Notes under the pieces: generated by a model
The model's database searches: none
Told to the model about the DNA's origin: nothing
The model's input: the letters and a program-made list of their open reading frames with translations, nothing else
Program-made: the position numbers and the translations under genes
Shown: one piece after another, positions 1 to 9,220 of the stretch
How positions within the stretch are numbered: the stretch's first letter is position 1
Layout of the letters: the number at the start of each line of letters is the position of its first letter
Origin: Rhodocyclales bacterium
Lineage (GTDB): Bacteria; Pseudomonadota; Gammaproteobacteria; Burkholderiales; Rhodocyclaceae
Assembly (NCBI GenBank): GCA_026399415.1
Contig: JAPLQZ010000093.1
Coordinates: 1 to 44,659 of the forward strand
Length of the DNA: 44,659 nt
Direction of reading: 5' to 3'

Positions 1-13
1 CAACGGAGCCGCC

Positions 14-1534
14 ATGACCACCATCCGCCAGGACGATTTCATCCAGTCCATCGCCGACGCCTTCCAGTTCATCAGCTACTACCATCCGCTCGACTACATC
101 ACGGCCCTCGGCACCGCCTATGAGCGCGAAGAGTCGCCCGCGGCGAAGGACGCCATTGCCCAGATACTGACCAACAGCCGCATGTCGGCCGAAGGCCACC
201 GCCCGATCTGTCAGGACACCGGCATCGCGGTGGTGTTTCTCAAGGTCGGCATGCAGGTGCAGTGGGATGCCACGCTCTCGGTGCAGGAAATGGTCAATGA
301 AGGCGTCCGCCGCGCCTACGGCAACGCCGACAATCCGCTGCGCGCCTCGGTGCTGGCCGATCCCGCCGGCGCCCGCCGCAACACCAAGGACAACACCCCG
401 GCCGTCGTGCATTACGAAATCGTCTCCGGCCATCATGTCGAAGTCATCTGCGCCGCCAAGGGCGGCGGCTCGGAGGCAAAAGCCAAGTTCGCCATGCTCA
501 ATCCCTCCGACGACCTGGTCGAGTGGATACTCAAGACGGTGCCGACCATGGGCGCCGGCTGGTGCCCGCCCGGCATTCTCGGCGTCGGCATCGGCGGCAC
601 GCCGGAGAAGGCCATGCTGCTGGCCAAGGAGGCCATCATGGCGCCGGTGGACATCCAGGACCTGAAAGCGCGTGGAGCAAAAAACCGTGCCGAGGAACTG
701 CGACTCGAACTCTACGAAAAGGTCAATGCACTTGGCATCGGCGCGCAAGGTCTGGGCGGCCTGACCACGGTGCTCGACGTCAAGGTGCTCGACTACCCGA
801 CCCACGCCGCCAACCTGCCGGTGGCGCTGATTCCCAACTGCGCCGCGACGCGCCATATCCATTTCGAACTCGACGGCTCCGGCCCAGCCAAATTGCAACC
901 ACCCAGCCTCGAAGACTGGCCCAAGGTGACCTGGCAGGCCGATGCCGCCACCGCCACCCGCGTCGATCTGAACAGCCTCACCAAGTCCCAGGTCGCCGCG
1001 TGGACACCGGGTCAGAAGCTGCTCCTGAACGGCAAAATGCTCACCGGCCGCGACGCCGCCCACAAGCGCATCGCCGACATGCTGGGCAAGGGCGAGAAAC
1101 TGCCGGTGGATTTCACCAACCGGGTGATCTACTACGTCGGCCCGGTCGATCCGGTAAGGGACGAAGTGATGGGCCCCGCCGGCCCCACCACCGCCACGCG
1201 GATGGACAAGTTCACCCGCATGATGCTGGAGCAGACTGGCCTGATTTCCATGGTCGGCAAGGCCGAACGCGGCCCGGTCGCCATCGAAGCGATCAAGGAC
1301 AACAAGTCGGCCTACCTGATGGCCGTAGGCGGCGCCGCCTACCTCGTGGCCAAGGCGATCCAGTCGGCCAAAGTGGTCGGGTTTGCCGATCTCGGCATGG
1401 AAGCCATCTACGAGTTCGAGGTGAAGGACATGCCCGTCACCGTCGCCGTCGATTCGCTTGGCACTTCGGTGCACATCACGGGCCCGGCCGAATGGAAGGC
1501 GAAGATCGGCAGGATTCCGGTCAGGGTAGCCTGA
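14..1534 (+). CDS. fumA: Class I (iron-sulfur) fumarate hydratase
   Basis: The 506-residue protein interconverts fumarate and malate in the TCA cycle in the cytoplasm. It is a fused class I fumarase: the N-terminal alpha-type part carries the RPICQDTG segment with a cluster cysteine, followed by the AAKGGGSEAK and PPGILGVGIGG segments. The C-terminal beta-type domain starts near residue 330 and includes VGPVDPVRDEVMGPAGPTTATRMD. The length matches fused FumA/FumB-type enzymes. The ATG follows a GGAG ribosome-binding site by six bases. It converges on the OadA-type gene, so two C4-dicarboxylate enzymes lie side by side. Tartrate dehydratase is related but is normally two separate subunits, so fumarase is preferred. 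Confidence 0.93.
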   Translation: MTTIRQDDFIQSIADAFQFISYYHPLDYITALGTAYEREESPAAKDAIAQILTNSRMSAEGHRPICQDTGIAVVFLKVGMQVQWDATLSVQEMVNEGVRRAYGNADNPLRASVLADPAGARRNTKDNTPAVVHYEIVSGHHVEVICAAKGGGSEAKAKFAMLNPSDDLVEWILKTVPTMGAGWCPPGILGVGIGGTPEKAMLLAKEAIMAPVDIQDLKARGAKNRAEELRLELYEKVNALGIGAQGLGGLTTVLDVKVLDYPTHAANLPVALIPNCAATRHIHFELDGSGPAKLQPPSLEDWPKVTWQADAATATRVDLNSLTKSQVAAWTPGQKLLLNGKMLTGRDAAHKRIADMLGKGEKLPVDFTNRVIYYVGPVDPVRDEVMGPAGPTTATRMDKFTRMMLEQTGLISMVGKAERGPVAIEAIKDNKSAYLMAVGGAAYLVAKAIQSAKVVGFADLGMEAIYEFEVKDMPVTVAVDSLGTSVHITGPAEWKAKIGRIPVRVA

Positions 1535-1572
1535 TCATCTGATCCGCTGTCGCGGCCGCCTGTAGTCACCGG

Positions 1573-3639
1573 TCAGATCAAAGTCAGCAACAGCTGCCCA
1601 AGCGCGACCTTGTTGCCTTGCTGGACGAGAATTTGCTCAATGATCCCGTCCCTGTCGGCAACGATCTCGTTCTCCATTTTCATGGCTTCGAGGATCAGCA
1701 GAAGGTCTCCTTCCTCAACGCGCTGCCCTTGCGTCACCTCGATCTTCCAGACGTTGCCGGCCAGTGGCGCGGCGATTCCGTTTTCAAGCTTGCCGGCCAA
1801 TCCGTTCGCGACGGACTGAGCGGAAATATCCGCGCCGCGTGCCGTTTCATCATGGAAATACAGCAGGGCATGGCCGACGACAACCTTGTCGCCCTTCGCC
1901 ACCAGGATATCGGCGATGACGCCTGACCGCTCCGCCAGGACTTCGCATTCCATCTTCATCGCCTCGAGGATAAACAGGAGGTCGCCCTCTTCCACGGACT
2001 GGCCTGACTCGACTTCAACCTTCCAGATGTTTCCGGCCATGGGCGAGCCCATGGTCGCCTTCGCCACCGGGCCGGGCGCAGCTCCGACCATGGCCGCCGA
2101 CGCAGTTGCGCCGGCGGCGACTGAACCGCCGAGCGCGGAGACCTGAACCTGGAAGGTCTGGCCCCTGCCTGTCACAGTGAACACTTCCCCGACGGCGATC
2201 GGCGGTGCGTCGCCTCTCGGTATAACTGCCTCGACCGTGGGAACAGGCTCGAACGCCGCCGGATTGTCGCGGTTCTCGAGGAACTTGAGGCCGACCTGCG
2301 GAAACAGCGCGTAGGTCAGCACATCATCGACCTTGTCTTTGCCCCAGCGTATTCCCTTTGCCGCGACGATGCCGCCGAGTTCGGCACCAAGCTTGTCCAT
2401 CTCCGGCGCGATCAGGTCAGCCGGACGGCAGGTGATGGGCTTGGCGCCGGCCAGGACTTTCTTCTGCAAGGCCTTGTTGACGGGCGCCGAGGTCGCGCCG
2501 TACTCGCCCTTGAGCACGGCCGCAGTTTCCTTGGTCATCGACTTGTAGCGCTCGCCGCTGAGGACATTCATGACGGCCTGGCTGCCGACGATCTGCGAAG
2601 TCGGCGTGACGAGGGGAATGAAGCCCAGGTCCTCCCGTACTCGGGGAATCTCGGCCAGCACTTCGGCCATCCTGTCGCTTGCGCCCTGCTCCTTGAGTTG
2701 GCTCTCCATGTTGGTGAGCATGCCGCCAGGAACCTGCGCGATGATGATGCGGGCATCGATGCCTTTCAGCGAGCCCTCGAACTTCGCATACTTCTTGCGG
2801 ACTTCGCGGAAATAATCGGCGATCTCCGCCAGCAATACCATGTTCAGCCCGGTGGCCCGATCGGTCCCCTCCAGGATGGCCACCAGGCTCTCGGTGGGCG
2901 AGTGGCCATAGGTCATGCTCATCGACGAGATCGCCGTGTCGACGTTGTCGACGCCGGCCTCGATGGCCTTGAGGTAGGCGGCGGTGGACATCCCGGTCGT
3001 CGCGTGGCATTGCATGTGTATGGGGATGGCGAGCGCCTGCTTGAGCTTGCCCACCAGTTCGTAGGCCACGTAGGGCGTCAGCAGGCCGGCCATGTCCTTG
3101 ATGCAAATGGAATGGGAGCCCATGTCCTCGATGCGTTTGCCCAGGGCTACCCATTTGTCGATGGTATCGACCGGACTGACCGTGTAGGAAAGCGTTCCCT
3201 GGGCATGCTTGCCCTGCTTGATGACGGCGCGGATCGCCGTCTCCAGGTTGCGCGGGTCGTTCATGGCGTCAAAGACGCGGAACACGTCGATGCCGTTGAC
3301 GGCCGCCCGTTCGACGAATTTCTCGACGACATCGTCGGCGTAGTGGCGGTAGCCGAGGATGTTCTGGCCGCGGAACAGCATTTGCTGCGGCGTCCTGGGC
3401 ATGGCCTGCTTCAGCGTGCGCAGGCGTTCCCACGGATCTTCGCCCAGATAGCGGATGCAGGTATCGAAGGTGGCGCCGCCCCACGACTCGAGCGACCAGA
3501 ATCCGACCTGGTCGAGCTTGGCGGCGATGGGCAGCATGTCATCGATGCGCATGCGCGTCGCCAGCAGGGACTGGTGCGCGTCACGCAGGACGACTTCGGT
3601 GATGCCCACCGGCAGCTTTTTGGCTTTTTCCTTGTTCAT
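1573..3639 (-). CDS. oadA: Oxaloacetate decarboxylase alpha subunit / pyruvate carboxylase subunit B-like, with two biotinyl domains
   Basis: This is a biotin-dependent carboxyltransferase of about 688 residues. The N-terminal TIM-barrel domain begins with [19 protein letters not shown] and includes ESWGGATFD and the metal-binding MQCHATTG segment. A conserved carboxylase (PYC/OADA) domain follows to about residue 500. The C-terminus has two consecutive biotinyl domains, each with the EAMKM biotinylation motif (lysines near 562 and 654); the usual OadA has one. No membrane beta or gamma decarboxylase subunit and no biotin carboxylase lies in the window, so sodium-pump decarboxylase and pyruvate carboxylase subunit B both remain possible. 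I chose the ATG of MNKEKAKK at 3639; the ATG at 3651 is an alternative. An in-frame extension to 3831 lacks family similarity. Confidence 0.9.
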   Translation of the reverse strand: MNKEKAKKLPVGITEVVLRDAHQSLLATRMRIDDMLPIAAKLDQVGFWSLESWGGATFDTCIRYLGEDPWERLRTLKQAMPRTPQQMLFRGQNILGYRHYADDVVEKFVERAAVNGIDVFRVFDAMNDPRNLETAIRAVIKQGKHAQGTLSYTVSPVDTIDKWVALGKRIEDMGSHSICIKDMAGLLTPYVAYELVGKLKQALAIPIHMQCHATTGMSTAAYLKAIEAGVDNVDTAISSMSMTYGHSPTESLVAILEGTDRATGLNMVLLAEIADYFREVRKKYAKFEGSLKGIDARIIIAQVPGGMLTNMESQLKEQGASDRMAEVLAEIPRVREDLGFIPLVTPTSQIVGSQAVMNVLSGERYKSMTKETAAVLKGEYGATSAPVNKALQKKVLAGAKPITCRPADLIAPEMDKLGAELGGIVAAKGIRWGKDKVDDVLTYALFPQVGLKFLENRDNPAAFEPVPTVEAVIPRGDAPPIAVGEVFTVTGRGQTFQVQVSALGGSVAAGATASAAMVGAAPGPVAKATMGSPMAGNIWKVEVESGQSVEEGDLLFILEAMKMECEVLAERSGVIADILVAKGDKVVVGHALLYFHDETARGADISAQSVANGLAGKLENGIAAPLAGNVWKIEVTQGQRVEEGDLLLILEAMKMENEIVADRDGIIEQILVQQGNKVALGQLLLTLI

Positions 3640-3894
3640 TTGCTTACCCATTCCAATGTGGTTCTGTCTCAATATCCCGCTTTTGGAGAGGCCGATGCGA
3701 GGGAGAACGCGACAGCGAGTATTCCGTGTCGCGCGGTTGTTGATAAAGCGGATGGCGAGCCACGACCTTTTCCATGGCGTAATTGTAATCCGGCTGGGCG
3801 TTGGCAATGCCGGCATCAAGCAGCCCGCCACAGGCTAAACTGCTGACCATGAATGCTTCACTCGCCACAGAATTGATGCTCCACCGCGCCTCCA

Positions 3895-3923
3895 TCGCCG
3901 TATCACCAGCGCCGACTCCTGCG
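3895..3923 (-). repeat. Dispersed 29-nt repeat, copy D
   Basis: On the minus strand this reads through the GAGTCGGCGCTG core, followed by GTGATACGGCGAT. It matches the copy at 32462-32490 at about 25 of 29 positions. It ends two bases before the murI start codon, so it fills the place where a ribosome-binding site would be. Confidence 0.65.
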
Positions 3924-3925
3924 CC

Positions 3926-4687
3926 ATGATTGGCGTTTTCGATTCCGGCCTCGGCGGGCTTTCGGTACTGGCCGCGCTGGTCGATGCGCTACCGCAGGCC
4001 GACTTCATCTATTTCGCCGACACCGCCCATGTGCCTTACGGCAACAAGAGCGAAGAACAGATTCAGTGCCGCGTGCTGGCCATTGGCGAACATCTGGCCA
4101 GCCACGGTTGCGACCTGCTGGTGGTGGCCTGCAATACCGCCACCACCACCGCGGTGCAGGCACTGCGCGCCGCGCATCCGCACATCCCGGTGGTGGGCAT
4201 CGAACCCGGCATCAAGCCGGCGGCGCAGGAGACGAAGAGCGGCCGCATCGCGGTACTGGCCACGGAAGCCACGGCCCGAAGCCCGCGCCTGAGGCAACTG
4301 ATCCTAGAACACGCCAGCCATGTCGAAGTTTTCGTCGAGCCGTGTCCCGGCTGGGCCACCCATGTCGAAAAGCTGCAACTGGACGATCCGGCACTCGCGG
4401 CCGACGTCCGCGCCCGCGTCGAACCGCTGCTGGCAAGAGGCGTCGACCGTATCGTGCTGGGCTGCACGCATTACAGTTTTCTGGCGCCGCTGCTGAGCGA
4501 AGTCGTCGGCGCACGCGCGCAACTGGTCGATGTCGCCGCTGCGGTCGCCCGCCAGACACAACGCCTGGCCGGACGTCTCACCCACGGTTCCGGACGCGTG
4601 CAGTTGCACTCCTCGGCGCATCCGGATCGTCTGCGCGCCGCCCTGCCTCTCCTGCACCTCGACCGGGTCGCCGCGCGGGTTGTCTGA
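3926..4687 (+). CDS. murI: Glutamate racemase
   Basis: The 253-residue cytoplasmic enzyme converts L-glutamate to D-glutamate for peptidoglycan precursors. The sequence starts IGVFDSGLGGLSVL. Both catalytic cysteines are present: C69 in VVACNTATT and C180 in LGCTHYSFL. The substrate-binding YFADTAHVPYG segment is also present, and length is typical. The ATG at 3926 is the first in-frame start that gives the conserved N-terminus; the ATG at 3854 runs into a stop after seven codons. There is no recognisable Shine-Dalgarno sequence because a copy of the dispersed repeat (3895-3923) abuts the start. It is divergent from the oadA-like gene and convergent with the diguanylate cyclase gene. Confidence 0.95.
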   Translation: MIGVFDSGLGGLSVLAALVDALPQADFIYFADTAHVPYGNKSEEQIQCRVLAIGEHLASHGCDLLVVACNTATTTAVQALRAAHPHIPVVGIEPGIKPAAQETKSGRIAVLATEATARSPRLRQLILEHASHVEVFVEPCPGWATHVEKLQLDDPALAADVRARVEPLLARGVDRIVLGCTHYSFLAPLLSEVVGARAQLVDVAAAVARQTQRLAGRLTHGSGRVQLHSSAHPDRLRAALPLLHLDRVAARVV

Positions 4688-4757
4688 CGCGCACCACCAG
4701 TATCGACCGACGAAGTACCCGCGAGCTGGAATCAGTCCTGTTCAGCGCCTCGCCGGG

Positions 4758-5909
4758 TCAAACGACTCCGTCGCGCGGCGCACCATCGCCATAAGTCATC
4801 ACTAGGTTCCGGCCTCTGCGCTTCGCCTGATAGAGCGCCTGATCCGCGCATCGAATCAAGCCATCCGCCGTGTTGGAATGCCCGGGGGTTGTTGCGATGC
4901 CGATCGACGTCGTGATGCGGATTCGCAGATCCCCATACAACACCGTTGTTTCCTGAAAAATCTTCAGCAACTGCGCGGCGCGTTCCATGGCGATATCAAG
5001 AGGCATTTTTGGCAATACGAGCAAGAACTCCTCGCCACCGTAGCGACACACAATATCCTCGGCACGCGCATGTTCCAGCAGCAACTGGCCGAAAACCCGC
5101 AGGACTTCATCTCCCGCCTGATGTCCATAGGTATCGTTCACCAGTTTGAAGTGATCGACATCGAGCAGCACCATGCTTAACGGCGCTCCTTCGCGCCTGC
5201 AGCGAGCCAGTTCGCGCTCAAGCGTACCCTCGAGGTAGCGGCGATTGAAAAGGCCGGTAAGAGAATCGCGGTTGGCCTGCTCGCGTAGTTTCTCCTGCAA
5301 GTCATGAATTTTTTCGATCTGGTCGTGCAGAATCGCATTGGCCCCTTCCAGCGTCGTTCGCTGCTGATCCAGGGAATCCTGCACGCGATGCAGTTGCCTG
5401 ATGTAGGCGAAGAACTCAATGCCTATCAACGACAGGTAGACGGCAAGAGCGATCATCGAAGACAGGGTCACCAATCCATTGGTATCGGTGGAAACATGAA
5501 ACGCGATCACCGTGGTGGACGCCAGGGCGCCGGCGGCAAATGCCGCGATGCAGAACAGGACGCCCGATGCTCCGCGAGCTATCGTATGGTTCAACAAGTT
5601 GGCGAGAAACATGGCAGTGCTGATCCACAAAGGGAACCCGAGGCCTGCCGCCCATGCGCCGCACATCAAGGCATCAACGAACATGCTGTTGAGTTCGACC
5701 CGCTCCGGATGCCCGGATTTTCGCGCGCCCCAGTACATCAAATGCGGATATATCAGAAACTGCAGGACCAACAGGGCCCAGATGCCCGGGCCATAGCCCC
5801 TAGGCAATATATGCAAGCCGATCGGCAGGCAGGCGAGGGCGAAAGCGGCTACCCGTACGCGGTAACCGTTGGCCACTACCCAGTGATGCGTTCTCGGAAG
5901 CTCGATCAT
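4758..5909 (-). CDS. Membrane diguanylate cyclase (MASE2-like sensor plus GGDEF)
   Basis: The 383-residue inner-membrane protein probably makes c-di-GMP from two GTP. Residues 15-170 are hydrophobic with several membrane segments and resemble a MASE2 sensor. A coiled-coil linker (about 172-210) leads to a GGDEF domain starting at RDSLTGLFNRRYL. The active site is GGEEF at 291-295, a common active variant. An inhibitory-site motif RAED (282-285) sits exactly five residues upstream, so product inhibition is expected. It lies 66 bases from the 3' end of relA on the same strand, so cotranscription with relA is possible. The signal it senses is not evident. Confidence 0.88.
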   Translation of the reverse strand: MIELPRTHHWVVANGYRVRVAAFALACLPIGLHILPRGYGPGIWALLVLQFLIYPHLMYWGARKSGHPERVELNSMFVDALMCGAWAAGLGFPLWISTAMFLANLLNHTIARGASGVLFCIAAFAAGALASTTVIAFHVSTDTNGLVTLSSMIALAVYLSLIGIEFFAYIRQLHRVQDSLDQQRTTLEGANAILHDQIEKIHDLQEKLREQANRDSLTGLFNRRYLEGTLERELARCRREGAPLSMVLLDVDHFKLVNDTYGHQAGDEVLRVFGQLLLEHARAEDIVCRYGGEEFLLVLPKMPLDIAMERAAQLLKIFQETTVLYGDLRIRITTSIGIATTPGHSNTADGLIRCADQALYQAKRRGRNLVMTYGDGAPRDGVV

Positions 5910-5975
5910 GAGTTCAGTCTCAGGCTGTCATGCAAGTCGTGGGCGCCATGTCCGCACGACACGGACACGTATTTC

Positions 5976-8207
5976 TCAGCGCCGCTCGGCACGAATCACG
6001 CCCGGCACTTCACTCAACAGGGACAACACCTTCTGCAACACCAGAGTACCAGATAGTTCGACGGTAAAACCCATGTGGGCGATGCCCGCCCGCGACTGCG
6101 TCTTTACCGCGGTGACGTTGATTTTTTCGCGCGACAGAACGTCTGATATGTCGCGCAGCAACCCTTGCCGATCCCCCGCGTCGACCATCAGGTCAACCGG
6201 ATAGACGGCACCTGACCTGGCGCCGGCCTGATCGCTCCATCCTTCGCCCCATTCGGTGCTGATCACCCGCTCGGGATTGCGCGCCGCCATGTTGCGGAAG
6301 TTAACGCACTCGACCCGATGGATCGAGATTCCCTTGCCGCGCGTGACGAAGCCGATGATGGCGTCCGGCGGCATCGGCTTGCAGCACAGCCCGACCTGCG
6401 TCAGCAACTTGTCCACGCCGAGCACCAGAATCCGGCTGTCGCTGGCCCGGCTCTTCTTCGTCTGAATCTCCGGTTCGGGCGGCAACGCTTCCGCGCCACC
6501 GCGCAAGGCGACATCGATGGCTCGCATGCCGACCTCGCCGCGCGCCGCGGCGAGGAACAATGCCTCGGCGCCTTTCAACCCGAGCTTGACCGCCAGTTCG
6601 TCGAGATTGGCCTGGCTCTGTCCCTGGCGCTGCAACTCGCGCGTGACCAGAGCGCGCCCCTGTGCCAGCATTTCGGCTTCATCCTGCGCCGCAAACCATT
6701 GCTTGACCTTCGACCGCGCGCGCGGCGTGACGAGATAGCCCTGTGCCGGATTCAGCCAGTCACGCGACGGACCGCCGCTTTTGATACTTACAATTTCCAC
6801 GCGCTGACCGTTTTGCAGGGGCGTGTTGAGCGATGCCATGTGTCCATCGATCTTCGCACCGCGACAGCGATGGCCGAGATCGGTGTGCAGCCGATAGGCG
6901 AAATCCAGCGGCGTGGCGCCCCGCGGCAGGTCGATCACCTTGTCCTGCGGCGTCAGTACATAAATCGTGTCATCCAGCGCGGCGCGCTTGAACTGTTGCA
7001 CCCACTCGGCGGAATCCGCGATTTCGTCGCGCCACGACAGCAACTGGCGCAGCCAGGAAATCTTGTCTTCATAAGCACCGCCGGCTTTCACCGAGCTGCC
7101 GGATTCCTTGTAGCGCCAGTGGGCGGCAACGCCGAGTTCGGCATGCTCATGCATTTCGCGAGTGCGAATCTGCACCTCCAGCGAACGGCCGTCCTCTACT
7201 TCCACGGCGGTGTGCAGCGACCGATAGAAATTTCCCTTGGGATGCGAAATGTAGTCGTCGAACTCGCCATGGATCGGCTGCCACAGATGATGAACAATGC
7301 CCAGTGCCGTGTAGCAATCCTTGATTTCATCAACGATGATGCGCACCGCGCGGACGTCATGCACTTTGGCGAAGTCGATGTCCTTGCCGCGCATCTTGCT
7401 CCAGATGCTGAAGATGTGTTTCGGCCGGCCATGGACCTCGGCGCGCACGCCGACGGCGGCCATCTCCGCCTGCAGGCGAGTTACCGCGGCGACGATGAAG
7501 CCCTCGCGCTCCAGGCGTTTTTCGTCGAGCATGGCGGCAATGCGCTTGTAGGTTTCCGGCTCCAGATAGCGAAAGGAAAGGTCTTCGAGCTCCCATTTCA
7601 CATGCCAGATACCCAGGCGGTTGGCCAGCGGTGCGTAGATCAGCTGGCTTTCCCTGGCCATTTCCTCGCGCACGGCGCCCGGCCGGTCGTTGAGGAAGCG
7701 CAAGGTCTGCACACGGCTGGCCAGCCGCAGCAACACCACACGAATGTCATCGACCATTGCCAGCAGCATCTTGCGCAAGATCTCGGCCTGGGCCTTCACG
7801 TCGGCCACGCCTTCGCCAACCCCGACAGCGCCGCCAGCCGCGGCGCGCGTCAGCGGCCGCAAGCTGCCCAGCCGGCGCAGGCCCGCCACCAGTCCGGCCA
7901 CGGTATCGCCAAAGCCGACTTTCAGGCGCTCGCCGCAATCCTCCACGTGATCGCTGGCGGCAAACAGCAAGGCGGCGACGCGAGCATCGACATCAAGATC
8001 GAGCGAAGCGACGATCAAGGTCATGCCCAGGGCGTGTTGCAGGATGGGTTCCCCGGTACCGAGCGATTTCTCCCCATAGGCTTCATGCGCCAGAGCCAGC
8101 GCATCGGCGACGCGTGCCGCGGCTGGCGCGGAAAGACCCACGCAAAGGCGGGAAAGCGCGTCGGCTTCGCCATTTGACTGCTGCAGGGAATGCACTACGG
8201 AGACCAT
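5976..8207 (-). CDS. relA: RelA-type (p)ppGpp synthetase
   Basis: The 743-residue stringent-response enzyme transfers pyrophosphate from ATP to GDP or GTP. The domain order is a degenerate HD hydrolase-like region (ALLFAASDHVED lacks the HD pair), a synthetase domain (GRPKHIFSIWSKM and following), TGS (DDTIYVLTPQDKVIDLP), a CC/zinc-finger region (GLCCKPMPPDAIIGFVTRG) and a C-terminal ACT domain. The synthetase loop is EFDDY at 315-319, the EXDD form of monofunctional RelA rather than the RXKD form of SpoT/Rel. It should therefore make but not hydrolyse (p)ppGpp, which implies a SpoT elsewhere. It is divergent from mtfA, with an 83-base gap. Confidence 0.94.
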   Translation of the reverse strand: MVSVVHSLQQSNGEADALSRLCVGLSAPAAARVADALALAHEAYGEKSLGTGEPILQHALGMTLIVASLDLDVDARVAALLFAASDHVEDCGERLKVGFGDTVAGLVAGLRRLGSLRPLTRAAAGGAVGVGEGVADVKAQAEILRKMLLAMVDDIRVVLLRLASRVQTLRFLNDRPGAVREEMARESQLIYAPLANRLGIWHVKWELEDLSFRYLEPETYKRIAAMLDEKRLEREGFIVAAVTRLQAEMAAVGVRAEVHGRPKHIFSIWSKMRGKDIDFAKVHDVRAVRIIVDEIKDCYTALGIVHHLWQPIHGEFDDYISHPKGNFYRSLHTAVEVEDGRSLEVQIRTREMHEHAELGVAAHWRYKESGSSVKAGGAYEDKISWLRQLLSWRDEIADSAEWVQQFKRAALDDTIYVLTPQDKVIDLPRGATPLDFAYRLHTDLGHRCRGAKIDGHMASLNTPLQNGQRVEIVSIKSGGPSRDWLNPAQGYLVTPRARSKVKQWFAAQDEAEMLAQGRALVTRELQRQGQSQANLDELAVKLGLKGAEALFLAAARGEVGMRAIDVALRGGAEALPPEPEIQTKKSRASDSRILVLGVDKLLTQVGLCCKPMPPDAIIGFVTRGKGISIHRVECVNFRNMAARNPERVISTEWGEGWSDQAGARSGAVYPVDLMVDAGDRQGLLRDISDVLSREKINVTAVKTQSRAGIAHMGFTVELSGTLVLQKVLSLLSEVPGVIRAERR

Positions 8208-8290
8208 GGCGAATTATCCCATGCAGCGCATAATTCCCGGTCAATGAAAAAGCCACTGCACGTCTCCCCTTATCTGCCGCTGACGCTGGC

Positions 8291-9064
8291 ATGCACATGA
8301 TCCGCAAGCTGGCTGAATGGTGGCGGCAGCGGCAGGCCGGTCGTCTCGAAATTCCTGCTGCAATGTGGGATGAAGTCGAAGCCGGCCTGCCCTTTCTCAA
8401 CCACCTCACGCCCGCCGAGCGCGCGCACCTGCGCCAGCTTGCCCGCGAACTCATCGCCGAAAAGCAATGGAGCGGCGCGCAGGGGATGCAACTGACGCCC
8501 CGCATCCAGTTGACCATCGCCCTTCAGGCCTGTCTGCCCGTCCTGCACCTGGGACTCGACTGGTATTCCGGTTGGGTCGGCATCGTGGTCTATCCGGGAG
8601 ACTTTCTCATTCCGCGTCACATGGTCGACGAAGACGGCGTGGTGCATGAGTTCGACGACGAGGTGATGGGTGAGGCCTGGTCCGGCGGCCCGGTGCTGAT
8701 CTCGTGGTTCGAGAACCCGGAAGACGCCGGCGGCATCAACGTGGTGATCCACGAGTTCGCCCACAAGCTGGACATGAAGAGCGGCGCTGCCGATGGGCTG
8801 CCGCCGATGCATGAAGGGATGTCGAGACAGCGCTGGATCGACGTCATGAGCAAGGCTTTCGACGATTTCCGGCAGCGTGTCGATCGCGGCGAAGAAACCC
8901 CGCTCGATCCCTATGGCGCGGAACTGCCCAGCGAGTTCTTCGCTGTCGCCAGCGAAGCCTTTTTCGAAGCACCTCTGATGCTCAAAGGCGAGTACGCGGG
9001 TGTCTACGAGCAATTCGAACTGTTCTACCGGCAGCATCCGGCAGGTCCGACATTTGATCAGTAG
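8291..9064 (+). CDS. mtfA: MtfA-family zinc peptidase (M90)
   Basis: The 257-residue cytoplasmic protein is related to E. coli MtfA, which binds the glucose repressor Mlc and has aminopeptidase activity. The zinc motif is HEFAHKLD, with HEFAH at 154-158, and a downstream glutamate in the ASEAFFEAP segment is the likely third ligand. The PRIQLTIALQACLPVL and YPGDFLIPRH segments are typical of the family. Starts at 8291 (MHMIRK) and 8297 are both possible. An Mlc-related target is inference only, because no Mlc or PTS gene is in the window. Confidence 0.88.
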   Translation: MHMIRKLAEWWRQRQAGRLEIPAAMWDEVEAGLPFLNHLTPAERAHLRQLARELIAEKQWSGAQGMQLTPRIQLTIALQACLPVLHLGLDWYSGWVGIVVYPGDFLIPRHMVDEDGVVHEFDDEVMGEAWSGGPVLISWFENPEDAGGINVVIHEFAHKLDMKSGAADGLPPMHEGMSRQRWIDVMSKAFDDFRQRVDRGEETPLDPYGAELPSEFFAVASEAFFEAPLMLKGEYAGVYEQFELFYRQHPAGPTFDQ

Positions 9065-9220
9065 GGTCTGCTTCACTGCCGAGCGCCCCTGCATTTGGGA
9101 GTAAGCTTCAAACTTCGGGGCCAAGGAAGCAGGAAGTCGACCGCCCGTGCCATGCCTTGCTTGCTGTTTTATCGCGTAGACGCGAAAATTCGCCCGGTCC
9201 GTCAGAATAAACTCATCCGT

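Noticed and set aside
7893-7919. Part of relA that resembles the dispersed repeat (GTCGGC...TGGCGATAC)
   Set aside because: It encodes the conserved peptide KVGFGDTV and breaks the invariant core. It shows how a GxGDTV peptide can mimic part of the repeat, so I did not count it.
6318-8177. Long open frame (619 codons) antisense to relA, and similar long frames opposite oadA, the sensor GGDEF-EAL gene and pyrG
   Set aside because: They are mirror frames of well-supported genes in GC-rich DNA, with no family-like motifs and no ribosome-binding site.
9168-9192. Hairpin TCGCG-TAGA-CGCGA between mtfA and the HD-GYP gene as a terminator
   Set aside because: The stem has only five pairs and no T-run follows on the plus strand.
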